A stretch of DNA of 64,000 nucleotides from Mameliella sp. CS4. GTDB taxonomy: Bacteria; Pseudomonadota; Alphaproteobacteria; Rhodobacterales; Rhodobacteraceae. This document shows positions 33,430-41,708 of this stretch, piece by piece. Below the pieces are notes generated by a model that was not told where the DNA came from, made no database searches, and saw only the letters and a program-made list of their open reading frames with translations. Location: positions 372,001 through 436,000 of the forward strand of contig NZ_JAHXRQ010000001.1 of NCBI RefSeq assembly GCF_019392335.1, given 5' to 3'. The position numbers and the translations under genes are program-made. Positions within the stretch are counted from its first letter, which is position 1; every line of letters begins with the position of its first letter.

Positions 33430-34827
33430 CTACTCGGCCGCAACCCTCATCAGCCCCTCGGCCTTCAGCTGTGCCAGCGCCTCGTCCAGGCTCTTGCGCG
33501 CCCGGTCCACCAGCGTGTCGATCTCGTCCTTCGAGATCACCAGCGGCGGCGAGATCACCATGCGGTCGCCGACGTGCCGCATGATCAGGTTGTTGGCGAA
33601 ACAGCGTTCCCGGCAGATCAGCCCGGCGGTGCCCGGCTCGGCAAAGGGCGCGCGCGTCGCCTTGTCCGGGGTCAGCGCAAGGCTGCCCATCATGCCGACG
33701 ATCTTGACCTCGCCCACCAGCGGGTGGTCGGCCAGGCTCTCGAAACGCTCTTTCAGATAGGGCGCGGTCTCGTCCCGCACGCGGTCGACGATGCCCTCTT
33801 CTTCGAGGATACGCAGGTTTTCCAGCGCCACGGCACAGGCGACCGGATGGCCGGAATAGGTATAGCCGTGGTTGAACTCGGTGTTCGCGATCACGCCGGC
33901 CACCTCATCGGTGACGATCGAGGCACCGATGGGCTGATAGCCCGACGACAGGCCCTTGGCCACGGTCATGATATCGGGCTGGATGTCGTAGGTCTGGCTG
34001 GCGAACCAGTTGCCGGTGCGGCCGAAACCACAGATCACCTCGTCCACGATCAGCAGGATGCCGTATTTCTTCGCGATGCGCTGGATCTCGGGCCAGTAGG
34101 TCTCGGGCGGGACAATCACGCCACCCGCGCCCTGGATCGGCTCGGCGATGAAGGCAGCAACCTTCTCCGGCCCGATTTCCAGAATCGCGGTTTCCAGCGC
34201 CTGCGCCCGTTCCAGGCCAAAGGCCTCGGGCGTGGTATAACCGCCCTCGCTCCACCAGTTCGGCTGGTCGATATGGTGGATGCCGGGGATCGGCATGCCG
34301 CCCTGCGCGTGCATCCCCTTCATGCCGCCAAGGCTGCCCGATCCCACGGACGAGCCATGATAGGCATTCCAGCGCGAGATGATGACCTGCCGCTCGGGTT
34401 CGCCCTTTTCCTCCCAGTAGGTCCGCACCAGCCGCAGGTTGGTGTCATTCGCCTCGGACCCCGAGGAGGCAAAGAAGACGTGGTTCAGATCGCCCGGCGC
34501 CAGCTCCGCCAGCTTGGCGGCCAGGTTCAGCGCCGGCACATGCGAGGTCTGGAAGAAGGTGTTGTAATAGGGCAGTTCCAGCATCTGGCGATGCGCCGCA
34601 TCGGCCAGTTCGCTGCGGCCATAGCCGATGTTGACGCACCACAGGCCCGCCATCCCGTCCAGGATGCGGTTGCCGTCGCTGTCGGTCAGCCAGCAGCCCT
34701 CGGCCCGGGTGACGATCCGCGCGCCCTTCGCGGCCAGCTCATCGCCGTGGGTGAAGGGATGCAGGTGATGCGCGGCGTCCAGCGCCTGCAGGTCCTCGGT
34801 GGGCGAATTGGGGGTAAGCAGGGTCAT
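33430..34827 (-). CDS. Class III aminotransferase, probably polyamine--pyruvate
   Basis: A 465-aa PLP enzyme of the omega-amino acid/diamine:pyruvate class. Motifs are LDGMAGLWCVNIGYGR near the N-terminus, FFASSGSEANDTNLRLVR (phosphate cup), NAYHGSSVGSGSLGG, IAEPIQGAGGVIVPP, ILLIVDEVICGFGRTG and the PLP lysine in DIMTVAKGLSSGYQPIGAS. It resembles SpuC-like putrescine aminotransferases. Its position beside a Pot-type transporter, a GntR regulator and an amine oxidase supports a polyamine role, but the amino donor is inferred. The promoter region holds paired palindromes and a 92-bp duplication. Confidence 0.88.
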   Translation of the reverse strand: MTLLTPNSPTEDLQALDAAHHLHPFTHGDELAAKGARIVTRAEGCWLTDSDGNRILDGMAGLWCVNIGYGRSELADAAHRQMLELPYYNTFFQTSHVPALNLAAKLAELAPGDLNHVFFASSGSEANDTNLRLVRTYWEEKGEPERQVIISRWNAYHGSSVGSGSLGGMKGMHAQGGMPIPGIHHIDQPNWWSEGGYTTPEAFGLERAQALETAILEIGPEKVAAFIAEPIQGAGGVIVPPETYWPEIQRIAKKYGILLIVDEVICGFGRTGNWFASQTYDIQPDIMTVAKGLSSGYQPIGASIVTDEVAGVIANTEFNHGYTYSGHPVACAVALENLRILEEEGIVDRVRDETAPYLKERFESLADHPLVGEVKIVGMMGSLALTPDKATRAPFAEPGTAGLICRERCFANNLIMRHVGDRMVISPPLVISKDEIDTLVDRARKSLDEALAQLKAEGLMRVAAE

Positions 34828-34897
34828 GCGCGGCCTCCGGATATTGGTCGGGCGCAGAATATGATCAAATTTCTGGAAGTCAATCGAATCAGGTCGC

Positions 34898-35071
34898 GCA
34901 AGCCCCGTCTTGCGCGACCGGTGGCCAAGGTTTCCTTGCGCAGCAAGGGCAACCGGCCACCCCCCTCCATGCCAGGCGCGACACCTTCCGCAAGCCCCGT
35001 CTTGCGCGACCGTTGGCCAAGGTTTCCTTGCGCAGCAAGGGCAACCGGCCCCCCCCCTCCATGCCAGGCGC
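34898..35071. repeat. Two tandem copies of an 82-bp sequence (92-bp period)
   Basis: Copies at 34898-34979 and 34990-35071 differ at only a few positions. Each contains two small hairpins, GCAAG...CTTGC and CCTTGC-GCA-GCAAGG. They lie between the aminotransferase start and its palindromic operators, so they would be in the leader RNA if transcription starts at those operators. There are only two copies and no cas genes, so this is not a CRISPR array. Confidence 0.85.
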
Positions 35072-35107
35072 AGTCCCCCGGCATGGCAAGGTTAACAATC
35101 CCCTACC

Positions 35108-35122
35108 CGTTTGTACAAAACG
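35108..35122. promoter_or_regulatory. GntR-type operator, proximal copy
   Basis: CGTTTGTACAAAACG, a near-perfect palindrome sharing the core TTTGTACAAA with the stronger site 26 bases away (centre to centre about 30 bases). It lies upstream of the aminotransferase gene and downstream of the gntR stop. Confidence 0.65.
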
Positions 35123-35133
35123 CTGAAAACGAT

Positions 35134-35155
35134 GTACGTTTTGTACAAAACGTAC
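35134..35155. promoter_or_regulatory. GntR-type operator, 22-bp perfect palindrome
   Basis: GTACGTTTTGT followed immediately by its exact reverse complement. The size and symmetry fit a FadR-subfamily GntR dimer, and the adjacent gene encodes one. It probably controls the leftward aminotransferase gene, with the proximal copy as a second binding site. Confidence 0.7.
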
Positions 35156-35157
35156 AG

Positions 35158-35172
35158 ACTGAACGGTTCAGT
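35158..35172. promoter_or_regulatory. ACTGAAC-type palindrome, related to the TetR operators at 48 kb
   Basis: ACTGAACGGTTCAGT, a perfect 15-base palindrome around one central base, immediately right of the 22-bp palindrome. It matches the sites at 47749, 47771 and 47995 (ACTGAACCG...CAGT), so the aminotransferase promoter may answer to a second regulator. Confidence 0.5.
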
Positions 35173-35253
35173 TTCTGCCTCCGAGACGCGCCTTGCGGGA
35201 CGGCGGGCGGGGCGATCTGCGCGCAGCGCAGGAGCGTCCGTCCGGCGTCCCGC

Positions 35254-35916
35254 TCAGAGGCTTTGCAGGATCATTTCCATCCCCTGCGCCACGTCCTGCT
35301 CGATCGCCCGCGCCGCCGCCGCCCCGTCCCGCGCCTCCAGCGCGCGCACCAGGTCCTTGTGGCAATCGGGCAGGTGGCGCGTCCCCATCTGGCCGCAGAC
35401 CACCCGCAGCGACGGCCCGAACCGCAGCCAGAGCGATTCCGTCAGCGCCTTCATCACAGGGGCCTGCGCAACATCGTTCAGCACGGAATGAAAGGCATGA
35501 TTCTCGCGCAGGTAGCCTTCGATGTCCCCGCGCAGGATCGCCCGGTCCAGCCGCGTGTCGATCTCTGACAGCCGCACCACGTCCTCCGGTGCCGCCCGCT
35601 CCGCGGCCCGCATCGCCAGCCGCGGCTCCAGCGCCAGCCGCGCCTCGGTCAGCTCCTCTATGGCCGCCGCCCCCAGCACCGGCACTTCGATCCGCCGATT
35701 CCCCAGAGCCTGCAACGCGCCCTCGGCCGTCAGCCGCCGGATCGCCTCGCGCACGGGTGTCATCCCTGCGCCCAGCCGTTCGACAAGCCCCTGGATCGTC
35801 ACCGGCTCTCCCGGCGCCAGCGTTCCGAACAGCACCGACTCGCGCAGGCTGCGATACACCTGCTCGTGCGCCGGTATCCCCGCCTGCCTCCGTGCCTCTG
35901 CTGCATTTTCCACCAT
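35254..35916 (-). CDS. GntR family transcriptional regulator (FadR/FCD type)
   Basis: A 220-aa regulator. The winged helix-turn-helix is at about 17-80 (HEQVYRSLRESVLFGTLAPGEPVTIQGLVERLG, then TPVREAIRRLTAEGAL). The FCD ligand domain is all-helical (LTEARLALEPRLAMRAAE; RENHAFHSVLNDVAQAP), with His residues that typically bind a metal. It lies between the aminotransferase and the polyamine transporter, so it likely senses a polyamine or its breakdown product. The ATG at 35916 was preferred because it follows GGGGGGAC; an ATG 11 codons upstream has no spacing for a ribosome-binding site. Confidence 0.88.
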   Translation of the reverse strand: MVENAAEARRQAGIPAHEQVYRSLRESVLFGTLAPGEPVTIQGLVERLGAGMTPVREAIRRLTAEGALQALGNRRIEVPVLGAAAIEELTEARLALEPRLAMRAAERAAPEDVVRLSEIDTRLDRAILRGDIEGYLRENHAFHSVLNDVAQAPVMKALTESLWLRFGPSLRVVCGQMGTRHLPDCHKDLVRALEARDGAAAARAIEQDVAQGMEMILQSL

Positions 35917-35986
35917 CGCCGTCCCCCCGGGCCACACCGCTTTCGCCATCCCTTGCGCAGGACAGCAGGCCGTGGAAACATCGCCG

Positions 35987-36008
35987 AAGTTGCACGACAG
36001 CGCAACTT
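35987..36008. promoter_or_regulatory. Inverted repeat in the gntR-potF divergent promoter region
   Basis: AAGTTGC - 8 bases - GCAACTT, between gntR and the transporter operon and about 60 bases before the binding-protein start. It differs from the TTTGTACAAA sites, so another regulator or an RNA hairpin is possible. Confidence 0.4.
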
Positions 36009-36067
36009 ATGATCAAAATTTGGGGACGGGGCGCAAAAGACCCCCCGCCACCAACCGGGAGAATAAC

Positions 36068-37153
36068 ATGACCAAGACACTCGTGACGATAACAGCGTCC
36101 CTTGCGCTGGCCGCCGGCATGGCCGCCGCCGAGGAGGTGCGCGTCTACAACTGGTCTGACTACATCGACGAGAGCCTGCTGGAGAAATTCGAGCAGGAGA
36201 CCGGCTACGAACTGATCTACGACGTCTTCGACAGCAACGAGGTTCTGGAAACCAAGATGCTGGCAGGCGGATCGGGCTACGACGTGGTGGTGCCCACAGG
36301 CACTTTCCTGCAGCGCCAGATCACCGCCGGGGCCTTCCAGAAGCTGGACAAGTCCAAGCTGCCCAACATCGACAACATGTGGGATGTGATCTCGGACCGG
36401 ACCGCGAAATACGACCCCGGTAACGAATATTCCATCAACTACATGTGGGGCACCACCGGCCTTGGCGTGAACGAGGGCAAGGTCAAGGAGATCCTGGGCG
36501 AGGATGCGCCGATCTCCAGCTGGGACCTGATCTTCAAACCAGAGAACGCGGAGAAACTGGCGGATTGCGGCATTCACATGCTGGACGCCCCGGCAGAGAT
36601 GATCCCGGCCGCGCTGAACTATCTTGGCGAGGACCCCGACAGCCACGATCCCGACGTGATCGCCCGCGCCGAAGAGGTGCTGTTGCCGATCCGCCCCTAT
36701 ATCCAGAAATTCCACAGCTCGGAGTACATCAACGCGCTGGCCAACGGCGACATCTGCGTGGCCGTGGGCTGGTCGGGTGACGTGCTGCAGGCGCGCGACC
36801 GCGCCGCCGAGGCCGACAACGGCGTGGTCATCGGCTACTACGCCCCGGACGAGGGCGCGCAGATGTGGTTCGACCAGATGGCCATCCCGGTCGACGCACC
36901 GAACCCCGAAGGCGCCCATGCCTTCCTGAACTTCATCATGGATGCGCAGAACATGGCGGCGGCGTCGAACTACGTCTACTACGCCAACGGCAACAAGGCC
37001 GCGCAGGAATACCTGGCCGAGGACGTGATTGGCGATCCGGCGATCTACCCGAGTGCCGCCGCGCTGGACAACACCTTCACCACCACGCCCTTCCCGCCGC
37101 GCGTTCAGCGTACCGTGACGCGCCTGTGGACCAAGATCAAATCGGGCACCTGA
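36068..37153 (+). CDS. potF: Polyamine ABC transporter substrate-binding protein
   Basis: A periplasmic receptor of a PotFGHI/PotABCD-type spermidine/putrescine importer. The 361-aa product has a signal peptide (TLVTITASLALAAGMAAAEE) and the family opening VRVYNWSDYIDESLLEKFEQETG. VFDSNEVLETKMLAGGSGYDVVVPTG and NYMWGTTGLGVN follow. Binding-site features include the aromatic and acidic residues in VGWSGDVLQA and the MWFDQMAIP segment. The start follows GGGAGAA. First gene of a five-gene operon. Putrescine versus spermidine preference cannot be told from sequence alone. Confidence 0.9.
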   Translation: MTKTLVTITASLALAAGMAAAEEVRVYNWSDYIDESLLEKFEQETGYELIYDVFDSNEVLETKMLAGGSGYDVVVPTGTFLQRQITAGAFQKLDKSKLPNIDNMWDVISDRTAKYDPGNEYSINYMWGTTGLGVNEGKVKEILGEDAPISSWDLIFKPENAEKLADCGIHMLDAPAEMIPAALNYLGEDPDSHDPDVIARAEEVLLPIRPYIQKFHSSEYINALANGDICVAVGWSGDVLQARDRAAEADNGVVIGYYAPDEGAQMWFDQMAIPVDAPNPEGAHAFLNFIMDAQNMAAASNYVYYANGNKAAQEYLAEDVIGDPAIYPSAAALDNTFTTTPFPPRVQRTVTRLWTKIKSGT

Positions 37154-37209
37154 GCCCAAATCCGGGCCGCGTCCCCGGGCGCGGTCCGCCTTCTGCGTGG
37201 TGACATATC

Positions 37210-38613
37210 ATGGCCGAATCCGACTTTGCCCCCTGGAACGATCCAGAGGCGAAACCTCTTATCCAGTTCAAGGGGGTGACCAAGCGTTTCGGCGATTTCA
37301 CCGCCATCGACGACCTCACCCAGGACATTTACGAACGCGAATTCTTTGCCCTGCTGGGGCCCTCGGGCTGCGGCAAGACCACATTGATGCGCATGCTGGC
37401 CGGGTTCGAGGAACCGACCGAAGGCCAGATCCTGCTGAACGGCGTCGACATCGGCCATGTCCCCCCGAACAAACGGGCGGTGAACATGATGTTCCAAAGC
37501 TACGCGCTGTTCCCGCACCTGTCGGTCTATGACAACATCGCCTTTGGCCTGCGCCGCGAGAAAAAGCCCAAGGACGAGGTCCACGCGCGGGTGAAGGAAA
37601 TGCTGCGCCTGACGCGGCTGGAGCGCTTTGCGCAACGCAAACCGCACCAGATTTCCGGCGGCCAGCGTCAGCGCGTCGCCCTGGCCCGCAGCCTGGCCAA
37701 GGCGCCCAAGCTTCTGCTGCTCGACGAACCTTTGGGCGCGCTCGACAAGAAACTGCGTGAGGAAACGCAGTTCGAGCTGATGGACATCCAGGAAAAGACC
37801 GGCACCACCTTCATCATCGTCACCCACGACCAGGAAGAGGCCATGACCGTGGCCAGCCGCGTGGCGGTGATGGACGAGGGCCGCATCGTCCAGGTTGCCA
37901 CGCCGGACGTGATCTACGAGGCGCCGAACTCGGTCTACGTGGCCGATTTCATCGGTGACGTGAACCTGATCCGAGGCACCGCCCGGTTGCGGCCCGCCCA
38001 GGCCGCAACCGAAGCTGCGGCACCCCCCCCGGAACAGGCCAGTCCAGAGACGACACCTGCGGCCCCCGTCGCGAAAGAGGCTGCCGCGAAAACCGACGGG
38101 CCTCAGCCCAATCCCCTGGGTCGCGCCCTGCACGACCGCATCCTGAGCCCGATCTTCGGGACCTGGCTTGAGGAAGAGCCGCGCCGCTTGCCGCCCCCCA
38201 GCGCCGCCGAAACAGCCAAGACCCCCGCCGCCGAGACGCCGGCCACCCCGGCGCACCCGCAGGACATTCCCCCCGGCGGGCTGGAAATCGACTGGTCCGA
38301 AGGTCAGCCCGCGCTACTGGCCGCAAACGGCGATCCCGCGCTTGATGGCGAAAAGGTCGTCCTTGCCCTGCGTCCCGAAAAACTGGGCATTGCCAAGACC
38401 CGCCCCGACGCCCCCAACACGCTGAAGGGCAAGGTCATCGACATTGCCTACCTGGGCAATATCTCGACCTATCACGTCGAAATCGAAGGCGGCGTCATGG
38501 TCAAGGCACAGGCCGCCAACACCCGCCGCATTTCCCGGCGAGACATCACCTGGGAAGACGAGGTCTGGTTGAGCTTCACCGCCACCGCCGGCGTCATCCT
38601 GAAGGACGAATGA
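37210..38613 (+). CDS. potA: Polyamine ABC transporter ATPase with long linker before TOBE domain
   Basis: The ATP-hydrolysing subunit. Walker A GPSGCGKTT is at 50-58, Q-loop MFQSYALFPHL, signature ISGGQRQRVALARSL and Walker B LLLLDEPLGALD, with the switch His in VTHDQEEAM. The protein is 467 aa, about 90 longer than usual. From about residue 260 to 378 it has an Ala/Pro/Glu-rich, low-complexity linker containing GRALHDRILSPIFGTWLEEEP. The TOBE regulatory domain (VVLALRPEKLGI...GKVIDIAYLGNISTYHVEI) follows. The stop overlaps the permease start (ATGATG). Confidence 0.92.
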   Translation: MAESDFAPWNDPEAKPLIQFKGVTKRFGDFTAIDDLTQDIYEREFFALLGPSGCGKTTLMRMLAGFEEPTEGQILLNGVDIGHVPPNKRAVNMMFQSYALFPHLSVYDNIAFGLRREKKPKDEVHARVKEMLRLTRLERFAQRKPHQISGGQRQRVALARSLAKAPKLLLLDEPLGALDKKLREETQFELMDIQEKTGTTFIIVTHDQEEAMTVASRVAVMDEGRIVQVATPDVIYEAPNSVYVADFIGDVNLIRGTARLRPAQAATEAAAPPPEQASPETTPAAPVAKEAAAKTDGPQPNPLGRALHDRILSPIFGTWLEEEPRRLPPPSAAETAKTPAAETPATPAHPQDIPPGGLEIDWSEGQPALLAANGDPALDGEKVVLALRPEKLGIAKTRPDAPNTLKGKVIDIAYLGNISTYHVEIEGGVMVKAQAANTRRISRRDITWEDEVWLSFTATAGVILKDE

Positions 38614-39503
38614 TGCGCCGCGCCGTCCTGATCGCCGTTCCCTACCTGTGGCTGCTGGCCCTCTTCCTGGTGCCCTTCATCATCGTCCTGAAGATCTCGC
38701 TGTCGGACATCGCGCTGGCCCGCCCGCCCTATACGCCACAGCTGGACCTCAACGAAGGCTGGGCCGGGATACGGGCCTTTTTCGCCGGACTGGATTTCGA
38801 GAATTTCACCTTCCTGAGCACCGACGATCTCTATTGGAAGGCTTACCTCAGCTCGGTCCGTATCGCTGGCATTGCCACGCTCTGCACGCTGCTGGTCGGC
38901 TATCCGATCGCCTACGGCATGGCACGCGCGCCGCAGGAATGGCGCCCGACCTTGCTGATGCTTGTGATCCTGCCGTTCTGGACCAGCTTTCTGATCCGGG
39001 TCTATTCCTGGATCGGCATTCTGTCCTCCGAAGGCGTGCTCAACCAGTTCCTGATGGGGATCGGCCTGATCGGCGAACCGCTGACAATCCTCAACACCAA
39101 TACCGCCGTCTATATCGGCATCGTCTACACCTACCTGCCCTTCATGATCCTGCCGATCTACTCGGCGCTGGAAAAGATGGACGAGAGCCTGCTGGAGGCG
39201 GCCGAGGATCTGGGGTCTTCCCGGTTCTCCGCCTTCTGGCTGGTGACCATCCCCCTGTCGCGCAACGGTATCGTGGCGGGCTGCTTCCTCGTCTTCATCC
39301 CCTCCATCGGCGAATTCGTCATCCCCTCGCTCCTGGGCGGGTCGGACACGCTGATGATCGGCAAGGTCCTGTGGGAAGAGTTCTTCTCGAACCGTGACTG
39401 GCCGGTGGCCAGCGCCGTGGCCGTGGTGCTGCTGTTGATCCTGATCATTCCGATCGTGTTGTTCCAGCGGTCCGAGGAAAACGCGCGGGAGGCGGGTCGA
39501 TGA
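38610..39503 (+). CDS. potB: Polyamine ABC transporter permease 1
   Basis: A 297-aa inner-membrane permease with six predicted transmembrane helices, beginning AVLIAVPYLWLLALFLVPFI. The EAA loop that contacts the ATPase is ESLLEAAEDLGSSRFSAFWLVTIPLSRNGI. The large periplasmic segment after helix 1 (SDIALARPPYTPQLDLNEGW) is typical of PotB/PotH. It overlaps potA at the start and potC at the end (ATGA), so the transporter subunits are translationally coupled. Confidence 0.9.
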   Translation: MMRRAVLIAVPYLWLLALFLVPFIIVLKISLSDIALARPPYTPQLDLNEGWAGIRAFFAGLDFENFTFLSTDDLYWKAYLSSVRIAGIATLCTLLVGYPIAYGMARAPQEWRPTLLMLVILPFWTSFLIRVYSWIGILSSEGVLNQFLMGIGLIGEPLTILNTNTAVYIGIVYTYLPFMILPIYSALEKMDESLLEAAEDLGSSRFSAFWLVTIPLSRNGIVAGCFLVFIPSIGEFVIPSLLGGSDTLMIGKVLWEEFFSNRDWPVASAVAVVLLLILIIPIVLFQRSEENAREAGR

Positions 39504-40318
39504 GACGGTTTTCCTGGTTCAACGCCACCTCCCTGACCCTGGGCTTTGCCTTTCTCTACCTGCCGATGATCCTGCTGGTGGTCTATTCCTTCAACGAAAG
39601 CCGGCTGGTGACGGTCTGGGCGGGGTTCTCGACCAAGTGGTACGGAGAGCTTTTGCAGAACGAGGAATTCCTCGACGCCGCATGGGTCACGCTCAAGGTC
39701 GCCTTCTTTTCCTCGACCATCGCCACGGTCTTGGGCACGATGGCGGCCTATGTCATGATCCGCGCGGGCCGTTTTCCGGGGCGGACGCTGTTTTCCGGCA
39801 TGATCTACGCGCCGCTTGTCATGCCAGAGGTCATCACCGGCCTGTCGCTGCTGCTGCTGTTCATCGGCATCGGGCTGGACAGGGGCGTTCTGACCGTCGT
39901 TCTGGCGCATACGACCTTTTCCATGTGCTACGTTTCGGTCGTGGTCTCGTCGCGGCTCAGCACCTTTGACCAGGCGCTGGAAGAGGCGGCGCTGGACCTG
40001 GGCGCCTCGCCTTTCGAAAGCTTCACCCTGATCACCCTGCCGATCATCGCGCCCGCCGTGATCTCGGGCTGGCTGCTGGCCTTTACCCTGTCGCTCGACG
40101 ACCTCGTGATCGCCAGCTTTACCACCGGTCCGGGGGCCACGACGCTGCCGATCAAGGTGTTCTCGGCCGTCCGGCTGGGGGTCTCGCCGGAAATCAACGC
40201 GCTCTCCACCCTGCTCATCAGCATCGTGACGGTTGGCGTGATCACCGCCTCGCTGGTGTCGAAACGCGCGGCGGTCCAGCGTCGGCGCGAGGAACAAGCC
40301 GCGCAGCGCACCGCGTGA
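39500..40318 (+). CDS. potC: Polyamine ABC transporter permease 2
   Basis: A 272-aa permease with six transmembrane helices (first: LTLGFAFLYLPMILLVVYSFN). The EAA loop is QALEEAALDLGASPFESFTLITLPIIAPAV, and the conserved LSLDDLVIASFTTGPG of PotC/PotI is present. It pairs with the preceding permease to form the channel. Its C-terminal tail is charged (KRAAVQRRREEQAAQ). The stop overlaps the GTG start of the amine oxidase gene. Confidence 0.9.
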   Translation: MRRFSWFNATSLTLGFAFLYLPMILLVVYSFNESRLVTVWAGFSTKWYGELLQNEEFLDAAWVTLKVAFFSSTIATVLGTMAAYVMIRAGRFPGRTLFSGMIYAPLVMPEVITGLSLLLLFIGIGLDRGVLTVVLAHTTFSMCYVSVVVSSRLSTFDQALEEAALDLGASPFESFTLITLPIIAPAVISGWLLAFTLSLDDLVIASFTTGPGATTLPIKVFSAVRLGVSPEINALSTLLISIVTVGVITASLVSKRAAVQRRREEQAAQRTA

Positions 40319-41631
40319 GCCGCCTGTACGAAGCCGCGGCCTACGGGCCGCAGGGGGCCTGTTTCTGGGCCGATACCGTCGCGCCCGCGGACTGGCCGAG
40401 GCTGGACGGCGACCTGTCTGTCGATGTCGCCGTGATCGGCGGCGGCTTTACCGGGCTGAACGCCGCATTGCACCTGGCCGGGCGCGGCACCTCTGTCGCC
40501 GTACTGGAGGCCGAGCACCCCGGCTGGGGCGCCTCGGGACGCAACGGCGGGTTCTGCTGCCTGGGTGGCAGCAAGGCCCCCGCCGCGCTGTTGAACCGGC
40601 GGTTCGGGCCGGGGGCTGCGCAGGATTGGGCCACGACAGAGAAAGCCGCCGTCGCCCATGTCGAAGGGCTGATCGACCGCCACAGCTGGCAGGTCGATCG
40701 GCATTCTCGGGGCGAAACCCTGCTGGCCCACAAGCCTCGCGCCTACAAGGCACTTCGCGCAGAGGCCGAAGAGACTGCCACCACCTACGGCGTGACGCCG
40801 AAACTGCACAGTCCGGAGGAGTTGGCCGCACAAGGCCTCGGCGGACCCTGGCATGGCGGCCTGACCCTGCCCATCGGCTTTGCCCTGAACCCGCGCAAAT
40901 ACCACGCGGCGCTGGCTCACAAGGCAACAGAGGCAGGCGCGCATCTGTTCGCCAATAGCCCGGTTGCCGATCTGAACCGCCACTCAGCCGGCTGGCGACT
41001 GTCCACCGCGCGCGGCACCGTCACCGCCCGCACCGTGATCCTGGCCACCAACGGCTACAGCCACGAAACCCTGCCGCCCTGGATGCACGCCCGCACCCTG
41101 CCGCTGCAATCCAATGTCATCGTCACCCGCCCGCTGAGCGAGGCGGAGCAGCAAGCGGCGGGCTGGTGGTCGGATCAGATGGCCTATGACACGCGGCTCT
41201 TGCTGCACTACTTCCGCAAACTGCCGGACGGTCGGTTCCTGTTCGGCATGCGCGGCGGGCTGCGCGCCACACCGGGCGCCGAGGCGCGGTTGTCGCGCCG
41301 CATCCGGGCCGATTTCGCGCGGCTCTTTCCCGCCTGGAAGGGTGTGGAGATCACGCATGAATGGTCGGGGCTGGTCTGCCTGATGCGCAACCTCGTGCCC
41401 TTCGTCGGCCCGGTGCCGGACCATCCCGGCCTCATTGCCGCGCTTGGGTTTCACGGCAACGGCGTTGCGATGGGCTCCTATGCCGGGCGGCTGGCAGCGG
41501 ATCATGTCCTGGGTGATCGCCCTGACGCCCCGGATTGGCTGGCCACCCCGCCGCCGCGCTTTCCACTGGGTGGGCGTCGGCGCCTGCTCATGGCCCCGGC
41601 CTACCTGACGGCAGAGGCTTTCGATCTGTAG
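40315..41631 (+). CDS. FAD-dependent amine oxidase (PuuB/DadA-like)
   Basis: A 438-aa flavoprotein of the DAO family. FAD-binding is seen in VDVAVIGGGFTGLNAALHLA with the terminal Glu in VAVLEAEHPGWGASGRNGGF. Substrate-domain segments are VILATNGYS and MRGGLRATPGAEARLSRRI, with the C-terminal FAD contact GFHGNGVAMGSYAGRLAAD. It resembles gamma-glutamylputrescine oxidase. As the last gene of the Pot operon it probably oxidises an imported polyamine or its conjugate; the exact substrate is inferred. It has a GTG start overlapping the potC stop. Confidence 0.85.
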   Translation: MSRLYEAAAYGPQGACFWADTVAPADWPRLDGDLSVDVAVIGGGFTGLNAALHLAGRGTSVAVLEAEHPGWGASGRNGGFCCLGGSKAPAALLNRRFGPGAAQDWATTEKAAVAHVEGLIDRHSWQVDRHSRGETLLAHKPRAYKALRAEAEETATTYGVTPKLHSPEELAAQGLGGPWHGGLTLPIGFALNPRKYHAALAHKATEAGAHLFANSPVADLNRHSAGWRLSTARGTVTARTVILATNGYSHETLPPWMHARTLPLQSNVIVTRPLSEAEQQAAGWWSDQMAYDTRLLLHYFRKLPDGRFLFGMRGGLRATPGAEARLSRRIRADFARLFPAWKGVEITHEWSGLVCLMRNLVPFVGPVPDHPGLIAALGFHGNGVAMGSYAGRLAADHVLGDRPDAPDWLATPPPRFPLGGRRRLLMAPAYLTAEAFDL

Positions 41632-41663
41632 GTATTTGCCAAGGCTCCGCCCGTTCGGCGCTC

Positions 41664-41684
41664 AAACTCTCCACTGGAGAGTTT
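41664..41684. terminator. Bidirectional hairpin between convergent genes
   Basis: AAACTCTCC-ACT-GGAGAGTTT, a perfect 9-bp stem with A/T outer bases, so both strands read as a hairpin ending in TTT. It serves the amine oxidase gene from the left and possibly the EamA gene from the right. A second GC hairpin (CGGGC-TAC-GCCCG) follows. Confidence 0.6.
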
Positions 41685-41708
41685 GCCGGGCTACGCCCGG
41701 ACCGCGCC

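Noticed and set aside
34898..35071. Direct repeats considered as a CRISPR array
   Set aside because: Only two copies, repeat length 82 bases, almost no spacer, and no cas genes.
34898..35172. Repeats and palindromes considered as transposon ends
   Set aside because: No transposase, no terminal inverted repeats bounding a unit and no target-site duplication.
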